This document shows, piece after piece, positions 34,369 to 44,142 of a DNA stretch of 64,000 bases (its first letter is position 1; every line of letters begins with the position of its first letter). The notes under the pieces are model-generated. The model was not told the DNA's origin. It saw nothing but the letters and a program-made list of their open reading frames with translations, and did not search any database. Location of the stretch: the NCBI RefSeq assembly GCF_002127325.2, contig NC_035449.2, positions 145,180,946 through 145,244,945 of the forward strand, given 5' to 3'. The DNA comes from Helianthus annuus. Lineage: Eukaryota; Streptophyta; Magnoliopsida; Asterales; Asteraceae. A program made the translations under genes and the position numbers.

Positions 34369-34372
<4 letters not shown>

Positions 34373-34800
34373 CAGGATTAAGAGAAAATAGTGAAAAGTG
34401 TGAGAACGGTGAGAACGCTTATGGGTCGTCCGATCAAAACAATCCATGAACTAGATTGCGCGGTGGCGTTTCGTAAATAACATCAATTTTATTATGTGGA
34501 ACGCGCTTCATTAAGGGTAAAAGGGTCTTTTACCGCTCATATTCAAAACGCCAGCAAATGATAAAACACCATTAAAAACAAAACGCAAAAAATTAGTGAT
34601 AAAACGAGTTGGATATTACAGGAAGATGAAACAATACAGAAACTGAATTTCAGTTAATAACATTAATTAAAAGAAATTCCATCCTAAATTACGCGCCAAA
34701 ACATCATTATATAAACGAGGTAAAAACATAGCTTGCATAATCACTTCAATCTATCCATTTCTGCAAAAAAAAAAAAACATATTTAACCAAAACGCCAAAA
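34369..34800 (+). other. region upstream of a small ORF, possibly Helitron-related
   Basis: Starts right after the TA run as GGGTCAGGATTAAGAG, followed by GTGAGAACGGTGAGAACG, a form I associate with non-autonomous Helitron 5' ends in plants. No matching CTRR hairpin end was identified, so the assignment is weak. The final 40 bp are A-rich and resemble a plant 5' leader. Confidence 0.3.
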
Positions 34801-35124
34801 ATGGCAACAATCGTTTCCTGGAGATACAATCTGGCAATCAGACGATTCGTCCTCCATTTTGACAACAGAATGAGGGTGTATGTTAAGACGGTCAGGGGAA
34901 TTCTGAAGATGGAAGAAGAGATACAGAGGGGAATCTTATCCCTTGGCATCGCTCTAGACAACGAATGCCATGAAACACATATGCTTATGAAAGCATTAAC
35001 CAGGAAATTTGGATCAATCAAAGCAGATGTGAAGTTGGACCCTGTCATGACATCATGGCGTTTTGATGATGAAACAGACATGGTGACGGTTACATACGAC
35101 ATCGGAGAGCAGGAAGTATACTAG
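34801..35124 (+). CDS. small ORF of unknown function (107 aa)
   Basis: ATG in an A-rich context (CCAAAAATGGCA), which fits a plant start. The protein MATIVSWRYNLAIRRFVLHF... is mixed charged, without TM segment or signal peptide; residues about 22-55 look helical and the C-terminus is strand-like (MVTVTYDIGEQEVY). After the TAG the same frame stays open for 22 more codons to the next TAG, so the stop may be a recent mutation. I do not recognise a family. It could be a captured gene piece inside a Helitron-like element or a lineage-specific gene. Confidence 0.4.
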   Translation: MATIVSWRYNLAIRRFVLHFDNRMRVYVKTVRGILKMEEEIQRGILSLGIALDNECHETHMLMKALTRKFGSIKADVKLDPVMTSWRFDDETDMVTVTYDIGEQEVY

Positions 35125-35199
35125 CTAGAAAACATCATGACAAAGCAGCGACTAGGTTTCATGGAAGAATTGCATAACGCTGACAGGTAGTCCGTAGGA

Positions 35200-36447
35200 C
35201 AACCCTTAAGTGGTATAAATGATAATAAAATCCTACATTTAATCGGGTAGTTGTCTAGAATTAGATAACTACGGTTGTTTGTGTTTCAGGTACAAACAGG
35301 AGCTTAAAATGGAAGGAAAACGGAGAATAAATGAAAAAATGAATTTTTGGAATTGAAGAATTAAGAGGATAGCATGATAGAGGACGAAATTACGAGAATG
35401 TAGGCGAAAACGGTGAAGAAAACGGATTTGAAACGAAAAAGTTATGCTAAAAACAAGTTTTCATGTTGAAGCCTGCCGTAGGCTACAGCAAGGGCCGTAG
35501 CTTATGGCGCCGACTGACACTTTTTGTCACCGTATGATAGTTTAAAGCCACCGTAAGCCATTCCAAGCCACCGTAAGCTACAGTGGCCACCGTAGCTTAC
35601 AGCGCTGACCTGCGTAAATGTGTAACTTCCACCTTTTAATGCGGATATATGGTGTCTTTTCAATTCCAATCATTCCCATTCGGTTACATACACTTTGGAG
35701 ACGAATTTTGGGTGTTCTTGAGAGCTTGAAACAATTTCTAAACATCTTGTTAGTGTTTTTAATTCCTATGAACATTAAGACTTGTTGGATGATGATGATG
35801 ATTCAAGCCATGAGTGGCTAAACACTTTGTGATTATCTTGGGTTGAAGGTTTGTGTATGACTTTGTGCTTTGATTTCATATTTCTAGAATAATGAATTTG
35901 TCTTTATGAATTGTTTGTTATGGTGTATGATTGCTTGTTTGTAAATTGTTAAATTAGTGTGCTAATCTTTTTCGAAACTATACGTTCTTGGTGCCGTTGG
36001 CAATCGAGATATCATAGGTAAAATTAGGATTGGGTATTGATTAATTGGTCATCGGGTAACAACCTCACGTTCTAGGAATCCGAGTACTTAGTTCCCTTTC
36101 ATCACAACAAGTAATCATACATGAATCATGTCTATGTGATTCTTTCTAGTTGAATGTTAGCACGAATTGTGAAGCAAACCGGAAACCTAAGATAGTCATT
36201 TGTCTCTAAATTGTTTACAAACCAATTTTCCATTTTCGCAATTACATTAGTAATCTTAGTTTTAAAATCAATTCAATCAATCCAACTCTTGAAATTTACT
36301 TTAATTGCATTTAGTTTAATTTTAGTTAACTTAGAGAAACGTTTAAATAACACATTTTCCACAAACTCCTTGTGTTCGATACCCACTTACCGCTATCTAT
36401 TTAGTAGTAATTGGATTAAATTTGATTGTGACCACGACATCACGTCA
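35200..36447 (+). repeat. 5' LTR of the outer Athila element (plus strand)
   Basis: The right end is fixed by CACGTCA followed by an Asp-type PBS. The left end is not certain; a TG start lies somewhere in 35180-35225. The interior has a cluster of CCGTAAGC/GCTTACGG words (35468-35610) analogous to the palindromes of other LTRs. ORFs within the LTR are not supported. Confidence 0.65.
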
Positions 36448-36452
36448 AATTT

Positions 36453-36470
36453 TGGCGCCGTTGCCGGGGA
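36453..36470 (+). other. primer binding site, Asp-tRNA type, outer Athila element
   Basis: TGGCGCCGTTGCCGGGGA, the PBS used by Athila/Tat-group Gypsy elements. Confidence 0.85.
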
Positions 36471-36559
36471 GTAGTGCGCAACGTGTGTTATTATTCTTCT
36501 AAGTTTGTTATTTTTCTGGTTTACGCTGGGTGTGTTAGTGTGTAGGTATTTACAGGTGC

Positions 36560-36855
36560 ATGCGTACTAGAAGCTCTCACAAGCTATCACCATTGGCATT
36601 TGATCCGGAAATTGAGCGAACTTTGAGAGGAAACAGAATTTTGCTAAGAGAAAACAGAATCAGCGGTTCACCAACAACACCAACTACACCAATTACACTA
36701 CTTAGATACATAGATCCACCACCACCACCACCCACTGCGGGTGAGTTTACACCACCCTTCATACCATCATCAACACAACCTTCACCAAATACCACCATGC
36801 CTAACATCACTACCGACCCTACTCCACCTCATGATTTTACACCAACCAACACTAC
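36560..36855 (+). pseudogene. outer Athila gag, N-terminal fragment
   Basis: ATG at 36560, about 90 bp after the PBS. It starts MRTRSSHKLSPLAFDPEIER, the common Athila gag start with the DPEIER motif, then a Pro/Thr-rich linker. It is interrupted at 36855 by element B; the frame resumes at 45818 after a target duplication (ACTAC left, ACTTC right, one mismatch). Confidence 0.8.
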
Positions 36856-37630
36856 TGATGTGCGTAAGTGTGTATATGTTTTAAGTATATATTTTAAGCC
36901 CTTTTTACACTTTAGCCAAGTTTTAAATTTATAAAACACGATATTTACTAACACTAAACACACATATGGGCAAGTGCACCCATCGTGGACGTAGTATAGT
37001 GTTGGTAAGATACCGATGTCATCCAAGGACACAAGAGCTTTTAGTACCGGTTTATCCTCAACGTCTAATCAAATCAAAATGTTAGAAAAAGATTTTTAAA
37101 CTAGGAAAATAAAACTAACTAAATGCTGAAAAATAAAATAAAAATAAAAACAGATAGACAAGATGAATCACTTGGATCCGACTCGTGTGTATAGGGTTGG
37201 TAAGATACCGAGGTCGTCCAAGGACACAAGAGCTTTTAGTACTGGTTTATCCTCAACGTCTAATCAAATCAAAATGTTAGAAAAAGATTGAGTAAATTAC
37301 AAGTTTTGTCCTTTATGTATGTCCCAAATTGCAGGCGCTGTCCTTTAAACCAAAACTTGACAGGCGGTGTCCTTTGTGTTTTCAAAATCTTGCACGTTTT
37401 GTCCTTTAGGCCAAACCTAGTTAGATTTGTTAGTTAAATCTGGTATAAGGGGCTATTTTGTAAAAAAAATTATTCAGGGACTAAATTGTACAAAACTTAA
37501 GCCAGTGGCTCTTCTCAAAACCGTAACAACAATTCATTCCCCTACGCTAACGAACTTACCTCCAAAATATCAAAATTTTTACAAATTTCAAACACACACA
37601 GAGCAACCGCTGGTGCCAGTGGCTCCCGCC

Positions 37631-38047
37631 ATGACTACACAAGTGTTGGAGATGCAGCAGACCTCTTCATCGCTGCCAGAACACGTTTTGGACGACACCA
37701 AGACCTTGATCTCTGCTCTCAGTTTCATCTCGTGGAATTTACCGCTTCCTACCGATGTTTTTGATGCCGTTTCGGAGATTTACGCCGGTGGCGGTGATGG
37801 TGGATCTGACGGTTGCGAACGAGGTGTTGGTGGTGATTCGTCGACGATGAGTTGTTTTGTGTTTATTTTGCGGAGAGTGATGGTGATTAGGCTTAGGTTT
37901 TGTTGTAGGTTGTTGAATTGGCTTCGTAAACCTAATTGTAGATGTTTTGATGTTGTGAATTGGAGATTTTTGGGGGTGGTCCTTCGTAAACCTAATTGCG
38001 ATTGCAGGTGGTGGTGGTTAGGCTTAGGTTTTGTTGTAAGTTGTTGA
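37631..38047 (+). pseudogene. captured host gene fragment in the Pack-MULE
   Basis: An open frame of 139 codons from ATG 37631. The first ~55 residues (MTTQVLEMQQTSSSLPEHVL; then SALSFISWNLPLPTDVFDAV) look like ordinary plant protein, followed by Gly/Asp-rich and then low-quality sequence. The 5' part of the frame (37427-37630) resembles leader sequence. I do not recognise the parent gene. The downstream half is repetitive (two similar CTTCGTAAACCTAATTG blocks), so only the first part is likely captured exon. Confidence 0.45.
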
Positions 38048-38073
38048 ATGCAACTGTTTCTTGTTATTTTTTA

Positions 38074-38117
<44 letters not shown>

Positions 38118-38118
38118 G
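38074..38118. repeat. (ATT)n microsatellite
   Basis: About 15 ATT units inside the Pack-MULE. Confidence 0.9.
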
Positions 38119-38369
38119 TTAGTTTTATATTTATGTTAGTTTAATGTACTAGAAGTTGATGATTTGATCTTGTAGTAGTAACAACTTGAATTGGTTCATG
38201 GGTTTGTAAATTATGATGGATCTAGTTAAAGAGTATTTAACATGTGAAGTCGAATGCTTATCTGATCTTTTTTTCGTCAAACACTTTCGGTAGTGGTGGT
38301 GGTGACGGCGGTGGAGGGTGGTGGTGATGGTGATGAAGGGTGGTGGTGATGGTGGTTAGTAATTTACTC

Positions 38370-38439
<70 letters not shown>
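38370..38439. repeat. (AAT)n microsatellite
   Basis: About 23 AAT units next to the right TIR. It is complementary to the (ATT)n run at 38074 and could pair with it. Confidence 0.9.
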
Positions 38440-40116
38440 TTAAGTTTTGTACAATTTAGTCCCTGAATAATTTTTTTTTTACAAAATCGCCCCTTGATAC
38501 CAGATTTAACTAACAAATCTAACTAAGTTTGGCCTAAAGGACAAAACGTGCAAGATTTTGAAAACACAAAGGACACCGCCTGTCAAGTTTTGGTTTAAAG
38601 GACAACGCCTGCAATTTGGGACATACATAAAGGACAAAACTTGTAATTTACTCAAAAAGATTTTTAAAATAAGAAAATAAAACTAACTAAATGCTAAAAA
38701 ATAAAATAAAAATAAAAACAGATAGACAAGATGAATCACTTGGATCCGACTCCTGTGTTAGTATAACCTTTGATTATTTTTGCACTTTTGCACTTGTTTA
38801 AGAGATTATCTTAGTTATTGTAGTAGGCCCCTCTTTTGAAGGCGACGTTACCCTCAACCCAGTAGTTTGAGTCAGCAAGGATACAATCCTAAAGGGTCGG
38901 ATTATTGAAAGATAATTAATTAAGTTATTAATGCAAATTATGGTAGGCCCCTCTTTTGGAGGTGACGTTACCCTCGACTAAGTAGTCTGAGTCAGCAGGG
39001 ATATGGTCCTAAATAGCCGGGTTATAGTATTAATAGTAGTTAACTTATGAGGGGATCAAAGAGTTTGGACCCCCGCCATCCAATACCTTTGGGGTATTGA
39101 AGGAGGTCCTACTAAATTTGACCCAGGTCCCTTGCAGGACCTCTAAACGCTGAACAAGGGCAAGACCCTTACCAAACCGTTCCCTTAACCCCCGACCAGG
39201 TAGCCAACATACCTCCATATAGACTGTGGAGATATGAATGGTGAAAATCTTTTATTTTATATAGACAGTAAAATAATGCCAAGACACCACGGACAAACGA
39301 TAAGGAAGAATCACCTTCAACATAAGAAACTAGTTATTAAAGTCATTAATACAAAACCAATTAAGAAGTGCAAAAGATTAAAAATAAAAAGTATTATACT
39401 AAACACTTGTCTTCACCAAGTGATGTAAGAGACTTAGGCAAACATGGCCTTATTGTCAAGAACTCTTACGATCAATCTTGGATCCCGAGACGACTCACAC
39501 ACTCTATGATGGACAATGGATGATGGTGGTGGATGATGGTGTTGTGATGGTGGTGGGTGGTGGATGAAGTGTGAGAGAGGTGGTGTTCCAAGGGATGAGT
39601 TGCAATGGCTCCAAGCACTCCTATTTATAGGCTGAACAGAAGCCTGGGCACGGCCTCGTGTACGCTGGGCACGGCCCCGTGCCCGTCTGACACTATCTCT
39701 CTTCATTAATTGTAATTCACAATTACAATTAATGCGCCTGCAGTACTTTGGGCACGCCCCCGTGTTCACTGGGCACGGCCTTGTGGTGAGCAATAGAAGC
39801 TTCTACAGGTTTGTCTTTTCTGCTGCTTCTTGGGCACGGCCCCGTGCTCGGTGAGCACGGGGCGTGTTCAGTCTTCTGCCTTCTCTGTTTTGCTTGGGAA
39901 GATGCTGTCGAGGGGTCGGGCAATCCACTTTTGTTCCTTTTCTTGTATTTATGTTAGATTTAGCTGTCTTTTTGCTTCTTTTATTAATTTGAGCTCATTT
40001 AATCCTGAAAATACAAAAGGAAGACAAAAACACACTTTTTCCAACATTAGTACTTAAAAAGGGTTAGTTTTATGCCTCATTTGATGTAATTTATATGTTG
40101 CATTTTACACACATCA

Positions 40117-40155
40117 AATATCCCCACACTTGAATCTTTGCTTGTCCTCAAGCAA
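40117..40155 (-). other. polypurine tract and hairpin at the 3' LTR of element B
   Basis: In element sense GCTTGAGGACAAGC (stem with AGGA loop) is followed by CAAGTGTGGGGATAT and then the LTR. The G-rich run is the likely PPT. Confidence 0.7.
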
Positions 40156-40720
40156 AACTCTTTAATATGTGGCTTACACTCCCAAATGGAATGGGTAGAA
40201 GAGAAGGTTTTGGGTTTGTCATAGAGTGTCGGGATTTTCCAAGATTGTTTAGGTTTTATTTTTATTTATTTACAATCCTATTCGTCATGATTTATTAAAA
40301 ACTTTTCATAAGGTAAATTATTTATTAAGGCATAACATACCTTTTTAAAATTTCATTTATATACAAGTTCACATACCTCAGGGGGAAATCACTCACACTC
40401 GGCCGAAGGTGTATTTTTAGTGAATCACTCGAGAGCGGCATGGAACTTATTCCTACCATAAGCTTGCCAAGCAATCAATCCTCCTCCTTTTTAACTTTAT
40501 ACCTTTGTAAATATTAAGAGGGCTTTTTGGGTGAAGGGTTAGGCTTGGGCTAAAGGTGGGTAGTTGGGGTAGTGGTTAGTGGAAAAGGGCGAAAGGCGTA
40601 AAAACGTCGGTTTTCGTAAAACATTGTGTTTTTGTGACTTTCTATTTTTAATGAAGTATTTATTCAAACAAGCTTTTGTTTGAGGAGCTTTGTTTGTTTA
40701 TTTCCAACTTCATTGTAAAG

Positions 40721-40801
<81 letters not shown>

Positions 40802-42222
40802 TAGTCACACGAAAACCGAGCTTGTTACTAAAATAAAAGGTAAAAATAAAAAGGGTTTTTGGTGGGTAAAAAGGGTTTTGGGTTAAGAAATGAAAAGGTT
40901 TAGGCTCAAAGGGGTTAACTAGGGGGAATTTTGGGTAGGTAAAAAGAAAATTAAAAATAATGGTGTTGAAAGAAAAAGGGTTAGTCCTAATGCCTCCATC
41001 ATTTACTTACTTGGGTTTAAGTTGGTAAGGACCGGGAATGAATTGTCGTGGCAAGTTCTAGAGTCGTAAGAACTAAGCAGCTATTCACACAAGAAACGAA
41101 AAATGAGCATTAAGCGTAAAGATGTATATTTGTATGCTCAATAAAGGCTCAAAACTCACTTTTGTGGGAATGGGTTTTTATGTGATCAAGTATATATAAT
41201 CAAATTTTAACTAAGCTTGTCATGTCGTTTCATAATTTTCTTATGTTGGTTCTTTTTATCACGACGCTATCGGTTGTAAACTTGTAAAAATATAAACTTG
41301 TTAAACTTAGAATTCCCAACTTAAACTTAGACAAGTAAAAAAATGAAAATTTTTTTGAAAAATTTGGGGTGATTAGCGGTTCCAATAGAGTTTTGTGTAA
41401 GGCTTGTTATTAGGACTTGCAAAATTCAAGGTTTTAGCATCCCCCCCCCACACTTAAATTACACATTGTCCTCAATGTGTCCCAAAAATAAATTTTTAGG
41501 TTGATTGAATGTGTAAAATGGTGTTAAAAGCAAAATTTTATGTTACTGGCAGTCTGGACACGACCCCGTGGTGACCGGGCACGGCCCCGTGTTCAAGTGC
41601 CAGTAACAACAATTAAAGAAAAGAAACAGAAGCCTGGACACGGGGGCGTGTTCGGTGAACACAGCCCGTGTCCAGTTACCTGAACTGGGCGATTTTCTGC
41701 AAGATGTTCAGCACGGGGCCGTGTTGGCTGGGCACGGCCCGTGCTGAGCTTACTGTAATGGAGAAATTGTTGTCGGGTGGCCCTGTTTTCGTGCATGGGC
41801 CATGTTTCTCGTTTCCCTTGTTATCCTTAACCATCCCAAGTGTGTTTTATTTATTTCAACATCATCCAAACTTTAAAACCATCATTTCATTAAAAACCAT
41901 AGAGAGATCTTATATAACGTTCCTTAAAGAAAAAAGTAAAAAGAAACAAAAAGAAAAATCTTAACTAATTAGGTCAGGGGGTACACAAAGTTATCATAAA
42001 GAGTTCTACTTTTTGTTAAGAAAATTTCCGGAATAGGTTCCCGATGTAGTAGGACTCTTGGCCGATGGTTTTCTTCCTAGAAGTTGTTAAAGCCATTCTT
42101 CTATCTCCCTTGGAAGGAAGAAGGTGGCTTCATTTTCCTCAACATCTTGCGGAGGAGGGGGAACAGCCACCGGGACTCCTTGTACTATCCCTTGGGGAGG
42201 CTCCGGGTGTATGGCGTACCAT
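40156..42222 (-). other. 3' non-coding region of element B
   Basis: About 2.1 kb without supported genes. Homologous to 729-2000 of element A from about 40570. It includes an (AT)n run at 40724-40798, the internal hairpin/G-rich module at 41443-41480 and palindrome pairs at 41565-41605, 41637-41675 and 41711-41745. Confidence 0.7.
40724..40798. repeat. (AT)n microsatellite
   Basis: About 75 bp of TA repeats inside element B, absent from the same place in element A. Confidence 0.95.
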
Positions 42223-42579
42223 TCAGCGGGTATGATGACTTCGGGGACCACGTTCCATGCCCTTTGGGTTATTATAGGTACTTTTAAGAAGATTAATTAA
42301 TTTTTGTTTTTCTACACTACTTAATTTAGACGAAATAATTACAGGTAATTTACCATCTTTGCCTAGAAAAGCATATTCCAAACCTTTCGGAAGTTCTTTG
42401 AGCTCAATGGGTGGCTCTTTAGGAGACTCCTTATTTTGTGGCTCATTTAGATCAAGAACTTTAAAGGTTTGTTCTATGGCGACCTCTTCTTCAACAAAGT
42501 GGTCAACTTCTTCACTTGTATCGGTTGGCTCATCTTCATCTTCAATTAGGGGGCCATTATTGCCAAAAGGGTATTTCAT
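42223..42579 (-). pseudogene. start of Gypsy RT region, truncated
   Basis: A 118-codon frame. Residues about 60-100 (LKELPKGLEYAFLGKDGKLP, then VIISSKLSSVEKQKLINLL) match the segment that precedes the palm of Athila/Tat RT. Acidic linker precedes it. The frame ends in unrelated residues and no RT catalytic motif follows, so the element lost nearly all of pol. Confidence 0.65.
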
Positions 42580-42586
42580 TAAACGC

Positions 42587-43189
42587 TCAAGATCTATGCT
42601 CCTTGTTAGGTAGATTGTTAAATTTCCAGTTTTTCAAAGCTTCATGAGTTTTTACAAAGGGTTTTCCCAAGACTAGAGGAGCGTCATCGAGGATGACAAA
42701 GTCAGTTGGAATAACCATTTGATTTGTTTGAACCAAAACATCCTCAACCACACCGATTGATTTTATTACTTTCCGATTAGATAGAAAAATGGGTATTTGA
42801 AGTGGAGTAAAATCACTAATACTTAATTTTTCAAAAATGTAGTTAGGCATTATGTTAACACAAAGATCTTTATCAATGGTGACATTACTAATAAACGAAT
42901 TTTGAAAGAAACATGGAACCGGTGTAATATTAATTTCAAAAGGATCTTCTTTTATTAGTGAAGTTTGATCATTAGTTAATTTAACACTTATCATTTCTTC
43001 AATTTTAGTGTTAGTGTTTAACTCATTTAAAAACTTAGCATGAGTGGTTACTAAACAATGATTTTCAAAAGAAGGTGACAAGAGATTAATTTCTTCAAAA
43101 TTAGACTCTTCTTGAATTTTAACGTTATCGGCCTCACCTTTTTCGTTGTTTAGCTCATGCGTCAGTTTTTCACTTATTCGTTCTTCCAT
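42587..43189 (-). pseudogene. degenerate Athila-type protease
   Basis: A 200-codon open frame. The C-terminal half follows the retropepsin layout: SFISNVTIDKDLCVNIMP at the place of the active site, then a second lobe VILDDAPLVLGKPFV. The expected D(S/T/L)G reads DKD, so a normal active site is lacking although the fold appears kept. The N-terminal half is Glu/Asn rich. It lies directly upstream of the RT remnant (7 bp apart, different frame). Confidence 0.6.
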
Positions 43190-43346
43190 TTTTAATTCCT
43201 CAATTATCGTTTCTTCCTTTTTTTAATTCTTCTCTCGCGCGGGACTCCTCTTCCCTTGCGCGAGATTCTTTTATGCATCTTTCGATAAATTTAAGGTTTT
43301 CTATTATCCTATCGGCTATGTCGGTGATAGAATAAGGATCGGGATC

Positions 43347-43820
43347 CTAATGGCTTGAATCCGGTTGTTCGATCCTTGGTTCCTCATAGTACCCATATGA
43401 AGTAGATGGTTCACACCATTGTCCTTCATTGTAAGTATATGATGGATAAGGGTCGAAATTTTGTTCTTCATAGTACTCATATGAGGTGGGTTGTTCACGC
43501 CATGGTTCCTCATAATAAGTGTATGAAGGTGGTGGCTCATATCTTGAGTCCTCAAAGTATGAGTATGAAGGTTCATACCTTGGTTCATCAAAATATGAGT
43601 ATGAGGAAGAAGGTTCATACCTTTGGTCTTCATAGGATGTGTATGAAGTCGATGGCTCGTACCTGGGCTCCTCATAATGGTTGTACGAAGTGGATGGTTG
43701 AAATAAGTCACAATATTGTACCGAGTGCGGGTTACCACAATTAGTGCAATAGTCTCTCATATAATCATCCTCCTCATAAGTGTAGTTGTAGCCTCCTAAG
43801 TATTGATCCATAAGAATCAC
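43347..43820 (-). CDS. Tyr-rich repeat ORF with zinc knuckle (element B)
   Basis: A 157-codon frame beginning MILMDQYLGGYNYTYEEDDY. Near residue 24 there is CTNCGNPHSVQYC, a CX2CX3HX4C knuckle. Residues about 40-150 are about nine degenerate 13-15-residue units of the type YEEPRYEPSTSY. It occupies the gag position of element B but no capsid domain is visible, so it looks like a reduced gag that keeps the nucleic-acid-binding knuckle. Homologous in idea, not in full sequence, to the ORF at 60462-61487. Confidence 0.6.
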   Translation of the reverse strand: MILMDQYLGGYNYTYEEDDYMRDYCTNCGNPHSVQYCDLFQPSTSYNHYEEPRYEPSTSYTSYEDQRYEPSSSYSYFDEPRYEPSYSYFEDSRYEPPPSYTYYEEPWREQPTSYEYYEEQNFDPYPSYTYNEGQWCEPSTSYGYYEEPRIEQPDSSH

Positions 43821-44119
43821 TCAACAGACCACAACTGAGTCTCGGGATCAGAAAACAAAAACAAAGACGGAAACAGAAGCTGGACAAGGCCCCGTGTTTG
43901 GTGAACACGGCCCCGTGTTCAGGGTCTATATCTGGGCGTTTTAATTAAAGTTACTGGTCTCGTTGAGCACGAGGGCGTGTTCAGTGAGCACGGCCCCGTG
44001 TTCAGGCTACTATAAATCCAAACTAAACTAAGATGTAGAAAAATGTGTGCGCGTTTTTAAAAAAGGTTTTGAAAATCTGATTAGGCCGTCGATTTTAAGC
44101 TTTCTTAAAATCCTTGTGT
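43821..44119 (-). other. leader of element B
   Basis: No gene. Two palindrome pairs at about 43888-43922 and 43967-44004 precede the PBS. Confidence 0.6.
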
Positions 44120-44136
44120 CCCTGGCAACGGCGCCA
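44120..44136 (-). other. primer binding site, Asp-tRNA type, element B
   Basis: Minus strand TGGCGCCGTTGCCAGGG, six bases inside the LTR end. Confidence 0.85.
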
Positions 44137-44142
44137 AAAACT

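Larger units (their letters stand above)
37290..38653. mobile_element. Pack-MULE-like element with ~210-bp TIRs
   Basis: TIRs start GAGTAAATTACAAGTTTTGT at 37290 and end with its complement at 38653, extending to about 37502 and 38441. The 9-bp duplication AAAAAGATT flanks it (37281-37289 and 38654-38662). No transposase. The interior holds a gene-like segment with higher GC (37503-38047) and two microsatellites, consistent with a captured gene fragment. Confidence 0.85.
36856..40116 (-). repeat. 3' LTR of element B, carrying a tandem duplication and a Pack-MULE
   Basis: After removing the MULE (37290-38653 plus 9 bp) and one copy of a tandem duplication of about 195 bp (37002-37196 and 37197 onward), the length agrees with the 1670-bp partner LTR. 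Palindrome pairs lie near 39648-39690, 39755-39790 and 39835-39870, and the two ~80-bp direct repeats at about 38822-38900 and 38940-39020. Confidence 0.8.

Noticed and set aside
37427..37630. Extension of the Pack-MULE ORF upstream of 37631
   Set aside because: The upstream start lies in the TIR and the sequence looks like an untranslated leader.
43406..43744. Plus-strand ORF rich in Met/His opposite the Tyr-rich repeat ORF
   Set aside because: Antisense of a tandem repeat; the opposite strand has the zinc knuckle and the element orientation.
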